In this document: in pieces, positions 1-8,131 of the stretch
Layout of the letters: each line of letters opens with the position of its first letter
Position numbering within the stretch: the stretch's first letter is position 1
Source of the DNA: JBBDIP01 sp964602455
GTDB taxonomy: Bacteria; Bacillota; Sulfobacillia; Fermentithermobacillales; Fermentithermobacillaceae
Assembly (NCBI GenBank): GCA_964602455.1
Contig: CAZRRG010000045.1
Coordinates: 1 to 17,640 of the forward strand
DNA length: 17,640 bases
Direction of reading: 5' to 3'
Program-made: the position numbers and the translations under genes
The notes under the pieces: model-generated
What the model saw: the letters and a program-made list of their open reading frames with translations, nothing else
Told to the model about the DNA's origin: nothing
Database searches by the model: none

Positions 1-870
1 CCTCTCCTTATCCTGGCTCTCCTCAAGTAGGTTAAGGTATGTTCTGTATCGTTCCTCGCTGATCCTGCCCTCTTCCACTGCCTTCCTCACTTCGCAAGGA
101 TCCTCGGTCTTGTGGAGGCAACGGGGATAGTAACACAAGGGGACGAGTTCCACCATCTCACGGTAGTAGTAGCCTAGCTTGGACGGCTCGCAGTCGATCA
201 CGTCGAGCCTCGAGAAACCGGGGGTATCGGCCAGGAAACCGGACTCGCCGATCCTGTACAGCGTGACTCCTTTGGTGGTATGCCTGCCGCGAGAGGCGCG
301 GGACAGCGTTCCGGTCTCCAGATCGGTTCCTATAAGAGCCGACAGGATCTTTGACTTCCCCACACCGCTGGCGCCCGCGAGGACCACCGTCTTGCCTTGC
401 ATCGCGTTCTTAAGCTCCATGAGTCCATGGCCCGTGACTGCTGAAGTCGAAACCGCGGTATACCCGGCTTTGCGGTAGATGTCAAGGAGACGCGACACTT
501 CCTCAGGGTCCTCCACGTCCGCCTTGTTGACGCAGACAGCGCCGTCGATCTCCGAGGACTCCAGGTGCACCAGTAGCCGGTCCAGATAGGTCAGGTCCAA
601 AGGAGGCTGCGTCACAGCTGTGACCACAAAGACCTGGTCCACATTGGCGACCGGCGGGCGCACCATGGCGTTCTTCCTGGGTAGAACCCGCTCTATGACA
701 AAGCCGCCGCCCTTCTCCTCGAGGACGACCAGATCTCCGGCGCGGACATCGGCGCTATCCTTGCGAAGCCTGCCTCTGAAGGAACACGTAACCGTCTCGG
801 CGCCCAGCGCCGCCTCGCAGAATGCAGAGTGGACCTTTAGTATTCGAGCCTCCAAAGACCCCAAAGACAC
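1..870 (-). CDS. rsgA: Ribosome small-subunit-dependent GTPase RsgA (partial, C-terminal end outside window)
   Basis: RsgA is a circularly permuted GTPase that binds the 30S subunit late in assembly and checks its maturation. My translation gives 290 codons running off the window edge, so only a few C-terminal residues are missing. An N-terminal OB-fold (about 1-70) is followed by NKAD at 115-118 (G4), the P-loop GASGVGKS at 166-173 (G1), the switch segment RGRHTTKG at 194-201 and DTPG at 215-218 (G3). The order G4-G1-G3 is the RsgA signature. The C-terminal zinc site is visible as Cys246, Cys251, His253 and Cys259. The start is uncertain: GTG at 870 is only 3 bases from a GGAAGG, whereas TTG at 864 has a GGAAGG 5 bases upstream and may be the true start. 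It follows prkC by 14 bases; in B. subtilis PrkC phosphorylates this GTPase (CpgA). Confidence 0.95.
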   Translation of the reverse strand, partial: MSLGSLEARILKVHSAFCEAALGAETVTCSFRGRLRKDSADVRAGDLVVLEEKGGGFVIERVLPRKNAMVRPPVANVDQVFVVTAVTQPPLDLTYLDRLLVHLESSEIDGAVCVNKADVEDPEEVSRLLDIYRKAGYTAVSTSAVTGHGLMELKNAMQGKTVVLAGASGVGKSKILSALIGTDLETGTLSRASRGRHTTKGVTLYRIGESGFLADTPGFSRLDVIDCEPSKLGYYYREMVELVPLCYYPRCLHKTEDPCEVRKAVEEGRISEERYRTYLNLLEESQDKER

Positions 871-884
871 CTTCCTTCCCAGAG

Positions 885-2771
885 TTACGGCCTGATTGTC
901 TCGGTCGATATCTTTCCGCCCACGTTTGTTTTCACGGTGGCGATCGATCCCTGCCACTGGAAGGTTACCGTCTGGGGTCCGTCCGTGGGCAGCACCGTCC
1001 TGTCGTACACTACCATATCCCTTTGCACGGAGTCGGTGACCGAGATTATCACCCGCACCGGCGTGTTGCCTGACAGTATGTCTTTGGGATGGAACGTCTT
1101 CGTGTAGGTGTGCTTCACGACGGGCGGCTCACCTGCCGCGATGACGTTCACCTTGCTGAGCAGGGGTACCTCGGTGCCTGCAGGAGGATCCTGGGATATG
1201 ACGGTACCTTTGGGCACTCCCGGCGTCTCCTGGTACAATACGACACCCAAGTCCAGAAGGGCCTCAGACAGAGTCTCCTCAACCACGTCGACGTTCAAGC
1301 CCGTGAGCGTGGGAACCGTAGTCGTGGTCGGCTCGGCGCCCTGAGAGACCCTGAGGTCGATGACTGTGCCCTTTGCCACGTCCAGACCGCCTGGCACCGA
1401 CTGGCTGATCACGCGGTCCTTGGGGATGCTGGGATGGTAGACAAACTCAACATCCCCCCTGGTCACTCCCGCGTTCTCGAACTCAACATCGACTTCCAGC
1501 GGGAAGATCTTCCCTCTAACATCCGGCACCTTGGCGTAGTCCGGCCCTTTGGATATGGTTACCCAGACGTCCCTGCCGGATTTCGCCCGCTCCCCGCCCA
1601 GAGGACTCTGGGAGAGGATGGTGCCTGCGGGCGCCGTGTCGTCGTACTTCTCCCCGGCCACTTTAAGGACCAACCCGGCGTTCGACAGCAGCCTTTGGCC
1701 CTCCACCTGGGACCGGCCTACCACATCCGGCACTTCCACTTCCGGATTCTGGAACCACTCCATGAACTGGAACCCGGCCCACGCTACCGCCACAAGCGTG
1801 ATAGCCATGAGCCCGAGGAACAGCTTTACCGCCAGTGAAAGCGGCTTCCTCTTGCCTTTCGTCTTGGCCACCGTAGCATCCCCTTGGTTCCCTGACGGCG
1901 AGTCGTTTGAAGCAGGTTCCCGTGATGGCCCCTCCGCGAGACGAGCCTGCGCGTTCCGTATAGCCGAGAGCATCTCTTCAGCTGTCTGGAAGCGCGCGAG
2001 CGGGTCCTTGGCCATCGCCTTGCGGACAAGCTCGTCAACGATGGGCGGGATCGACGGAGCATTCTCCCTTAGGGAGGGCGCGTCTGCTTCAACGTGCTGC
2101 AGCGCGACGGCCACTGGACTGTCGCCCGCAAAGGGCTGCCGGCCGGACAGCATCTCGTACAGCACCACGCCGAGGGAGTACAGATCTGACTTAGCCGTAG
2201 CAACGCCATTCCTGGCCTGCTCCGGAGAAATGTACGGTGCGGAACCGACAACCATGTCCCTGGTTGTGGTAGACAGAGAGCCCAGGGCACGGGCGATGCC
2301 GAAATCGGCCACCTTCGCCCTGCCTTCGGCGGTAAGCAGGATGTTCTGGGGTTTTATATCCCGGTGGATAATCCGCTTCCCGTGGGCGTGGGCCAGAGCT
2401 TCGCATATCTCGGAAGCGATCTCCAACGCCCTCCCCACCGGGAGGCGGCCCTTGGATTTCATGTAGTCCCTCAGGGTCTCACCCTCGCCGATGAGCTCCA
2501 TCACAATAAAGTACAGGCCCTGGTCTTCCCCTACGTCGTAGATGTTGACGATGTTGGGATGGGAGAGTGAGGCTACAGATTGAGCCTCACGCCGGAAGCG
2601 GCGGATAAAGTCTTCATCCTCGCTCATCTCGGGCCTTAGGATCTTGAGAGCGACGTTCCGGTCCAGGACCAAGTCGTAGGCTTTCCAGACTACGCTCATC
2701 CCGCCTCCGCCGATCTTTTCCAGTATCTTATAGCGGTTTAGAACTTTTCTCCCCGCGATATCTTGCGGCAT
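885..2771 (-). CDS. prkC: Membrane Ser/Thr protein kinase with three PASTA domains (PrkC/PknB/Stk1 type)
   Basis: This is a transmembrane Hanks-type kinase that senses peptidoglycan fragments or lipid II and phosphorylates cell-wall, translation and germination proteins. The kinase domain spans about residues 10-275: glycine loop GGGGMS at 21-26, catalytic Lys43 in ALKIL, HRDIKPQN at 136-143, DFG at 156-158 and SPEQA at 182-186. A basic juxtamembrane linker (about 280-310) leads to one membrane helix at about 312-333. Outside are three PASTA repeats at about 344-410, 411-478 and 484-547, then an approximately 80-residue Ig-like tail. Total length, 628, is normal for the family. The ATG start lies 7 bases beyond the stp stop, behind a GAGGTGGTGA that overlaps the end of stp, so kinase and phosphatase are translationally linked. 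The rsgA gene follows directly. I see no missing catalytic residue. Confidence 0.97.
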   Translation of the reverse strand: MPQDIAGRKVLNRYKILEKIGGGGMSVVWKAYDLVLDRNVALKILRPEMSEDEDFIRRFRREAQSVASLSHPNIVNIYDVGEDQGLYFIVMELIGEGETLRDYMKSKGRLPVGRALEIASEICEALAHAHGKRIIHRDIKPQNILLTAEGRAKVADFGIARALGSLSTTTRDMVVGSAPYISPEQARNGVATAKSDLYSLGVVLYEMLSGRQPFAGDSPVAVALQHVEADAPSLRENAPSIPPIVDELVRKAMAKDPLARFQTAEEMLSAIRNAQARLAEGPSREPASNDSPSGNQGDATVAKTKGKRKPLSLAVKLFLGLMAITLVAVAWAGFQFMEWFQNPEVEVPDVVGRSQVEGQRLLSNAGLVLKVAGEKYDDTAPAGTILSQSPLGGERAKSGRDVWVTISKGPDYAKVPDVRGKIFPLEVDVEFENAGVTRGDVEFVYHPSIPKDRVISQSVPGGLDVAKGTVIDLRVSQGAEPTTTTVPTLTGLNVDVVEETLSEALLDLGVVLYQETPGVPKGTVISQDPPAGTEVPLLSKVNVIAAGEPPVVKHTYTKTFHPKDILSGNTPVRVIISVTDSVQRDMVVYDRTVLPTDGPQTVTFQWQGSIATVKTNVGGKISTETIRP

Positions 2772-2778
2772 TGAAGCG

Positions 2779-3537
2779 TCACCACCTCTTCCCGGCGCCG
2801 AATGACGCGGTGACTTCGGGCCAGAGGATGACTACTGTCACATTATCGTAGCCGCCGCGCATGTTAGCGGCAGTCACAAGGTCAGAGGCCACCTGGTCCT
2901 TCGGCGATCCGTGGAGCATAGAGAGCACTTCTTTGGAGTTGACAAGGCTTGTAAGCCCATCGGTGCAAAGCACGATGACATCTCCCTCGACGATGTCGAC
3001 TGGATACAGCGAGACGGAGATGCTCTGCTGTGTGCCCAGCGCGGCTGTCAGGACGTTTCTTCCCGGGTGCTTCATGGCGTCTTCTTCCGTGATGGTGCCG
3101 TTTCGCACCAGTTCACCGCTGATGGACTGGTCGTCGGTCACCTGGCGGATGGAGCCGTTTGAGATCACGTAGGCCCTGCTGTCCCCCACATGGCCTACGT
3201 AGACCCGGCTCTCACCGTCGCGATGGAGTACCGCCGTAAGGGTTGTCCCCATGCCCTGCACTCCGGCAGACGTGGACGACGCCTCGTAGACCTTGGAGTT
3301 GCCGTACGCGATGGCGTTGCGAAGAAGCTCATCGGGCGTCTCTTCGTCCCGGTTGTTCACCACATACTCGGTGCAGTATTTGACGGCAAGTGAGGACGCA
3401 ACTTCTCCCCCGTTGACGCCGCCCATGCCGTCGGCCACCATAGCAAGCCAAAGACCGTCAGGGAACGACTGAACCGTCCAGGAGTCCTCGTTCTCCGAAC
3501 GAACCATCCCGCGGGACGTATGCGCGGTCCACTGCAA
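2779..3537 (-). CDS. stp: PP2C-family Ser/Thr protein phosphatase (Stp/PrpC)
   Basis: This metal-dependent phosphatase removes phosphates placed by the neighbouring PrkC kinase. The 252-residue protein is a single PPM domain with the expected motifs: RSENED at 13-18, metal-binding DGMGG at 36-40, GHVGDSRAY at 115-123, TDDQS at 134-138, TDGLT at 192-196 and DN at 231-232. These carry the Asp residues that hold the two Mn/Mg ions. No signal peptide or membrane helix is seen, so it should be cytosolic. The start is TTG at 3537, chosen because GGGAGGG sits exactly 7 bases upstream and the next in-frame ATG (codon 11) would remove a conserved beta strand. It lies 29 bases after rlmN and 7 bases before prkC, the standard Firmicutes pairing. 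Confidence 0.96.
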   Translation of the reverse strand: MQWTAHTSRGMVRSENEDSWTVQSFPDGLWLAMVADGMGGVNGGEVASSLAVKYCTEYVVNNRDEETPDELLRNAIAYGNSKVYEASSTSAGVQGMGTTLTAVLHRDGESRVYVGHVGDSRAYVISNGSIRQVTDDQSISGELVRNGTITEEDAMKHPGRNVLTAALGTQQSISVSLYPVDIVEGDVIVLCTDGLTSLVNSKEVLSMLHGSPKDQVASDLVTAANMRGGYDNVTVVILWPEVTASFGAGKRW

Positions 3538-3544
3538 TCCCGGT

Positions 3545-3551
3545 CCCTCCC
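3545..3551 (-). promoter_or_regulatory. Shine-Dalgarno of stp that fixes a TTG start
   Basis: On the minus strand this reads GGGAGGG, 7 bases before the TTG at 3537. There is no competing ATG upstream in frame, so it decides in favour of the TTG start. Confidence 0.7.
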
Positions 3552-3566
3552 AACAGCGCTCCCCGT

Positions 3567-4613
3567 CTATCTATCCTTGGGGTATGCACGTGCGCCCGAC
3601 TCCCTCCGGAGTTGGCCGCATGCCGCCTCGATGTTTGCTCCCAGTCTACGACGTACCGTTACCTTCACACGGTTCCCTTCCAGAGTCTCCCGGAACAGAG
3701 CCACTCTCGCGGGTTCGGGAGACCTCCACTTCATGCCGGGCACCTCGTTCCACGGGATGAGGTTCACCAGGCAGTCCAGGCCCTTCACCATGGAAGAAAG
3801 CCTGTCCGCGTCGGCAGCCCGGTCGTTAACGTCTCTAAGCAGCATATACTCAATCGTAACCCGCTGGCCCGTATTAGTCGAGAACCGCTGAAGGGCCGCG
3901 AGCACCGCCTCCAGCGGGTAACGCTTGTTCAGCGGGATCAGCCGATCCCTCGTCTCATTATCGGTAGCGTGAAGCGACAGCGCCAGCCGGGCGCCCTTGC
4001 AGTCCTTCGCGTACCTGTCAATGGCCGGCGGAACGCCAACTGTCGACACCGTGACCTTCCTTCGCGAGAGGCCGTAGAGCGCGGGATCGCACAGCCGCTC
4101 GATCGCGAGGAGCACGTTGTCGTAGTTCAGGAACGGCTCACCCGTGCCCATGAACACAATGTGTCCGAGCCGTTCTCTTTGGTCCTGGCACATGCCCAGG
4201 AACTCGTCAATGATCTCGCCCGCGGAGAGGTCGCGCTCGAACCCCAGGACCGCTGACGCGCAAAAAGCGCAACCGACGGGGCATCCCGCTTGGCTGGAGA
4301 CGCACCCTGTCAGACCGTACTTGTACGTGAGCAAGACGGACTCGCAGAGGGGTTTCCCCTCTTTACCCCAGAGAAACCTCTTCGCCCAAGCCCCTTCTCC
4401 CTCCTGCTTTCGCAGTAGCTGCAACTGCCGGACTCTAGCGGTTTCCGCCAGATATTTCCGAAGAGGCGCGGGGAGATCCGACATCTCATCCCATGAACCC
4501 GCGTACTTGCCATAGACCCACGAGAGTATTTGTCTTGCTCTGTAGGGCTTCTCTCCGTACTTCGCGATGTGCTCCGCGAGTTGGCCCGGGTCCATGTCGG
4601 TGAGGTTAAGCAT
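3567..4613 (-). CDS. rlmN: Dual-specificity 23S rRNA (A2503) / tRNA (A37) C2-methyltransferase RlmN
   Basis: This radical-SAM enzyme methylates C2 of A2503 in 23S rRNA (and A37 of some tRNAs) through a methyl-cysteine intermediate. The 348-residue protein has the RlmN plan: an N-terminal accessory domain (about 1-85), the radical-SAM cluster motif C-x3-C-x2-C at Cys111, Cys115 and Cys118, a conserved NLIPWNEVPG at 284-293, and the methyl-carrying cysteine in AACGQL (Cys332). A further cysteine at 104 (GCVSSQ) lies just before the cluster. The SAM-binding box usually written GMGEP is GTGEP here (156-160). The C-terminal AACGQL and NLIPWN motifs favour RlmN over the resistance enzyme Cfr. ATG start, 4 bases after the rsmB stop, with an AAGGGGGG Shine-Dalgarno inside the end of rsmB. 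Confidence 0.96.
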   Translation of the reverse strand: MLNLTDMDPGQLAEHIAKYGEKPYRARQILSWVYGKYAGSWDEMSDLPAPLRKYLAETARVRQLQLLRKQEGEGAWAKRFLWGKEGKPLCESVLLTYKYGLTGCVSSQAGCPVGCAFCASAVLGFERDLSAGEIIDEFLGMCQDQRERLGHIVFMGTGEPFLNYDNVLLAIERLCDPALYGLSRRKVTVSTVGVPPAIDRYAKDCKGARLALSLHATDNETRDRLIPLNKRYPLEAVLAALQRFSTNTGQRVTIEYMLLRDVNDRAADADRLSSMVKGLDCLVNLIPWNEVPGMKWRSPEPARVALFRETLEGNRVKVTVRRRLGANIEAACGQLRRESGARAYPKDR

Positions 4614-4617
4614 GGGT

Positions 4618-5943
4618 TCACGCCCCCCTTACTGCACATCCGACAAAGAAGCAGTCGGTATCGTGCATGTCGGCCAAAATGTACCTGCACCCTTTGCCAG
4701 CGAGGTTGTCCGAGTATAGCACGCCGAAGTCTCCTGACCGCTCCTTCGGATCCAGGGGGAGGAACTCTTTGTGCTCTTCGAGGAATGGAAGCCAGACGCC
4801 CTCGTTCTCTTCATAGGTCAAAGTACAGGTGCTGTAGACGAGTACACCGCCCGGCCGCAGGCGAAGGGCCGCGGCCCGCAGAAGGGCCGCCTGCCGTCGC
4901 GCCATGGTCGGGATATCTGATCCCCTACGATTCCACCGCAGGTCCGGGTGGCGCCGCAGTACGCCCAATCCGGAACACGGCGCGTCCAGTAGAACCCGGT
5001 CAAAGGTGCCCAGCCGGCAGGTGGCATCAGCGTCCGTGGCGTCAAGCGCCGCTGCAGACACGCCCCGCAGGCCTAGCCTCCCGACAGTGTCCTCGATCAT
5101 GCGTACGCGCTCTTCATCGATATCGGTAGCCACTACTTCGCCGTTTCCGCCTAGCATCTCGGCCAGGTGAGCGGTCTTTCCTCCGGGAGCGGCACAGGCG
5201 TCCCAGACCCTGTCTCCGGGCTCAGGAGCGACGGCGGCAGATATAGCCGCGGCGCCCTCATCCTGCACAGTAAACAAGCCCTCGTTGAACCCTGGCAACA
5301 TAGCGACGGGGGATCCTGAAGGAAGGTGGACGAATGAAGAGGTCGCTCCCTCTACGGCAGCGAGGCCCTCACGACGCAGGAGAGCCATATAGTCATGGCT
5401 GGACGCGCGAGATGAGACGAGCCTGAGCGACAGGGGCGGAGGCTCGTTGCTCCTGCGTGCAAGCCTGAACGCGTCGGGAACCCCGAAGCGTTCCACAAAC
5501 AGCTCAGCGATGAACCTTGGCAGCGAGTACCTGGCCTCGAGGTAACGAACGGGGTCCTCGTCAAGGGAAGGCAACTCCACATGGCCGGCCGCTCTGGCGA
5601 CGGCCCGCAGCACGCCGTTACAGTACCCCCTCACCCGCCGGTCCTTCTGCAACCTGACAATGGAGTCAACGGCAGCATAGGCGGGGATATCGGTGAAGAG
5701 GAGTTGGAAGGCCCCGACTCTCAAAGCCGCGAGCGCTCTAGGTCCCAAAGACGCCAGGTTTCGGGACGAGAACGCCTCGAGATGGCGATCAAGAAGGCCC
5801 CGCCACTTCAGTGTCCCGGCGGCAAGCCTATACGCCAGAGCGCGGTCGCGAGGCTCGCCGATGCCCGAGTAATAAGAAGCCCGGGAGGTATCGCCCGTTT
5901 CACTCACGATGCGGACAGCTGCCTCCCGGGGATCTTGCTGCAC
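4618..5943 (-). CDS. rsmB: 16S rRNA (cytosine-967-C5)-methyltransferase RsmB
   Basis: RsmB methylates C967 of 16S rRNA using S-adenosylmethionine. The 441-residue protein starts with a NusB-like RNA-binding domain (about 1-130), then the Rossmann methyltransferase domain. SAM-binding motif I is DACAAPGG at 248-255, the acidic ribose-binding residue is in ATDID (272-276), motif IV is DAPCSG with Cys323, and motif VI is YSTC with Cys373, the nucleophile that attacks C6. Both catalytic cysteines are present. The start is GTG at 5943, immediately after the TAG stop of the upstream peptidase gene with no base between, so it is probably translated by termination-reinitiation. It is followed 4 bases later by rlmN, so two rRNA methylases are made together. 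Confidence 0.96.
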   Translation of the reverse strand: MQQDPREAAVRIVSETGDTSRASYYSGIGEPRDRALAYRLAAGTLKWRGLLDRHLEAFSSRNLASLGPRALAALRVGAFQLLFTDIPAYAAVDSIVRLQKDRRVRGYCNGVLRAVARAAGHVELPSLDEDPVRYLEARYSLPRFIAELFVERFGVPDAFRLARRSNEPPPLSLRLVSSRASSHDYMALLRREGLAAVEGATSSFVHLPSGSPVAMLPGFNEGLFTVQDEGAAAISAAVAPEPGDRVWDACAAPGGKTAHLAEMLGGNGEVVATDIDEERVRMIEDTVGRLGLRGVSAAALDATDADATCRLGTFDRVLLDAPCSGLGVLRRHPDLRWNRRGSDIPTMARRQAALLRAAALRLRPGGVLVYSTCTLTYEENEGVWLPFLEEHKEFLPLDPKERSGDFGVLYSDNLAGKGCRYILADMHDTDCFFVGCAVRGA

Positions 5944-6630
5944 CTAGTCGCGCCTCCCGCGGATAGCGAGGAACCGTAGGAACTGTGCCAGCGCGACCGC
6001 CGTGGCGGCCACGTAAGTCAGGGCCGCGGCGTTCAGCATGTTGCCTACCGGCACTACCTCGTTGGGCGCAACGTATCCCGAAACCTCAAGCATATCCAGC
6101 GCCCTCTTGGACGCGTTGTACTCAACCGGCAGCGTTATTACCTGGAACACTACCGCCCCCAGGAAAAACAGTAGCCCAAGGTCCATAAACAGGCTGTTGC
6201 TGAACACTATCCCCATGAAGAACAGGGGGATAGCCAGGTTTGACCCGATGTTGGCGATGGGGACGAAGCTGTTTCTCAGCGCGAGCGGCGCGTAGCCCAC
6301 ATGGTGCTGCACCGCGTGTCCAACCTCGTGTGCCGCGATGGCCAGGGCGGCCACCGAAGTGCTGTTGTAGGTCCCATCTGACAGCGAAAGCGTCCTGTTC
6401 CTGGGATCGTAGTGGTCGCGAAGCTCGCCGGGAACCCTCTGTATCCGGACATCGCCGAGACCGGCGTGCCTGAGAAGGTTGGCGGCTACTTCATACGCCG
6501 GCCTTCCACTCGCGGCGTAAACCCTGGAGTACGTCTGGTAGGCCGCTCTTACCTTGCCTTGAGCCCACAACGCGAAGAAGAACGCCGGGAGGACGAAAAG
6601 AAAGTAACCGCTGTCATACCAGTAGAACAT
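5944..6630 (-). CDS. Membrane zinc metallopeptidase, YugP family (Zn_peptidase_2)
   Basis: This is a predicted membrane-embedded neutral zinc peptidase of the YugP family; the physiological substrate is unknown. An N-terminal helix (about 8-25) precedes a soluble catalytic stretch with HEVGH at 101-105, where the two His bind zinc and Glu102 is the catalytic base. Glu170 in VEYNASKRAL is the likely third zinc ligand. Three hydrophobic segments follow at about 120-143, 148-168 and 200-222. Length (228) fits the family. I prefer the ATG at 6630 to the TTG one codon earlier: the ATG overlaps the def-fmt stop by one base (TGATG) and has GGAGGG 7 bases upstream. Its place between fmt and rsmB is seen in other clostridial genomes and suggests only co-expression, not a role in translation. 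Confidence 0.93.
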   Translation of the reverse strand: MFYWYDSGYFLFVLPAFFFALWAQGKVRAAYQTYSRVYAASGRPAYEVAANLLRHAGLGDVRIQRVPGELRDHYDPRNRTLSLSDGTYNSTSVAALAIAAHEVGHAVQHHVGYAPLALRNSFVPIANIGSNLAIPLFFMGIVFSNSLFMDLGLLFFLGAVVFQVITLPVEYNASKRALDMLEVSGYVAPNEVVPVGNMLNAAALTYVAATAVALAQFLRFLAIRGRRD

Positions 6631-8084
6631 CAATCTTCCCTCCCCTGGTTACTACCGAATCTGTGGTCTACGTCCTGCCTTCCGGCGAGAAAGGCCCTGG
6701 CCGTCATCTTCTTGCCGCCTTCCGGCTGCACTTGGCACACGACCACGACCGAATCGCCCGCCGCAGCTACCGCCCAGTCACCCATGAGTCTCAGAATGGA
6801 ACCGGGCTTCGCGTTCGCGGGCTTCTCGTGGGGCAGGAGCCTTGTTTCCCATACCTTAATACGCTCGCCGCGCAGCCAAGTAACCGCACCCGGCCTGGGA
6901 GAAAGCGCCCTCACCAGATCGTGGATAGCCTTGGCGGGCTTGCCCCAGCCTATAATCTCCTCACCCCTCCGCAGGTGCGGAGCCAAAGTCGCCATACTCT
7001 CGTCCTGAGGCACGCGCGGGGCGTCGCCTGCTCTTATCATACCTATGGCCTCCACCAGAGCGTGGGCGCCAAGGCTGGCGAGCCTGGTCTCCAGAGTCCC
7101 GTAGGTCTCATCGGGACCTATCTCGACGGACTTCTGAAGCACGATGTCTCCTGCGTCCATCTTCTCACTGAGATGGATTATGGATACTCCGGTCACGGTC
7201 TCGCCGTTCATCACAGCCCGCTGCACGGGGTTGCCTCCCCTGTACTTGGGCAACAGAGACGGATGTATGTTGAGCGTAGCCTTCTTGGCCGCGCGCAAGA
7301 TCTCATTGGGCAGCTTCTGACCAAAGGCGGCCACCACGATGAAGTCGGGGTCCATCCTGCGGACCTCGTCGATGGCTTCGGGAGCCGATATGTCCTCATA
7401 GGTGGCCACGGGCAGCCCAAGCGCAAGCGCCCGCTCCTTCACCGGCGTCGGCGTCATGACCTGTTTCCTGCCAACCGGGCGGTCCGGCTGGGATACCACG
7501 AGTGTGATCTTTACACCGGACTGGAGGAGCTCCACGAGGGCAGGCACCGCAAAGTCCGGGCTGCCCATGAACACGGCGGTGGGCTGCTTTTCCTCGCCAG
7601 GCGCTCCCTCGACCGGCTCCTCATCCTTGCGGACTTCCGCGATCGTCTCGGCGCGGTCGATGTACAGGATCCCGTCCAGGTGGTCGATCTCGTGGCAGAG
7701 AGCTCTGGCAAGAAAGCCTTCTCCTTCGACCCAGATATCGTGGCCGTCCCGGTCCAGCGCCTTCACCGTCACCCGCAAAGGGCGCTCAACCTCGCCAACG
7801 TATCCCGGCCAGCTGAGGCAGCCTTCCCAGTTCAGCTCGGATTCGGCGGAACGGGACACGATCTCGGGGTTCACCAGGAAATAGGGGCCCTCGCCCACAT
7901 CCACGACTACCATCCTCTTCGATATCCCCACCTGGGGAGCGGCAAGTCCGGCGCCCGACTCTTCCCTCATCGTAAGAAGCATCTTATCCAGGATCTTGCG
8001 TATGGACGCGTTAACGCGCTGCACAGGTTTGGCCTTCTTCCGGAGCACAGGGTCTCCGAAGCGGACTACCTCATAAACATCCAA
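6630..8084 (-). CDS. def-fmt: Fused peptide deformylase / methionyl-tRNA formyltransferase
   Basis: One 484-codon frame encodes two enzymes that usually come from adjacent genes. Residues 1-148 are peptide deformylase, which removes formyl from nascent chains: motif 1 GAGLAAPQVG at 44-53, motif 2 EGCLS at 87-91 with metal ligand Cys89, motif 3 HEIDH at 131-135 with His131, Glu132 and His135. Residues 149-168 are a charged, flexible linker rich in Glu, Lys, Pro and Gly. Residues 169-484 are methionyl-tRNA formyltransferase: AVFMGSPDFAVP opens the formyl-THF-binding Rossmann fold, catalytic Asn272 and His274 lie in LNIHPSLLPKYRG, Asp310 in MDAGDIV, and an OB-like tRNA-binding C-terminal domain runs from about 372. 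No stop lies between the halves and the linker holds no ATG, GTG or TTG; the first internal candidate is a GTG inside the first Fmt beta strand. Start is TTG at 8084 behind AAGGTGAT; the nearby ATG at 8091 is out of frame. Confidence 0.95.
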   Translation of the reverse strand: MDVYEVVRFGDPVLRKKAKPVQRVNASIRKILDKMLLTMREESGAGLAAPQVGISKRMVVVDVGEGPYFLVNPEIVSRSAESELNWEGCLSWPGYVGEVERPLRVTVKALDRDGHDIWVEGEGFLARALCHEIDHLDGILYIDRAETIAEVRKDEEPVEGAPGEEKQPTAVFMGSPDFAVPALVELLQSGVKITLVVSQPDRPVGRKQVMTPTPVKERALALGLPVATYEDISAPEAIDEVRRMDPDFIVVAAFGQKLPNEILRAAKKATLNIHPSLLPKYRGGNPVQRAVMNGETVTGVSIIHLSEKMDAGDIVLQKSVEIGPDETYGTLETRLASLGAHALVEAIGMIRAGDAPRVPQDESMATLAPHLRRGEEIIGWGKPAKAIHDLVRALSPRPGAVTWLRGERIKVWETRLLPHEKPANAKPGSILRLMGDWAVAAAGDSVVVVCQVQPEGGKKMTARAFLAGRQDVDHRFGSNQGRED

Positions 8085-8131
8085 GGGGCATCACCTTTCA
8101 TGGCTACGGTAAACGTCTATGCGGGCTTGTG

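Noticed and set aside
1549..2466. A 305-codon open frame on the plus strand opposite prkC
   Set aside because: Composition (Ser/Ala/Arg-rich) and position mirror the kinase coding strand; no motif or ribosome binding site supports it.
7560..7640. Possibility that the def-fmt fusion is a sequencing frameshift
   Set aside because: Both halves lie in the same frame, joined by a plausible soluble linker, with no leftover half-codon, stop or conserved Fmt start. It remains worth a read-level check, but nothing in the sequence points to an error.
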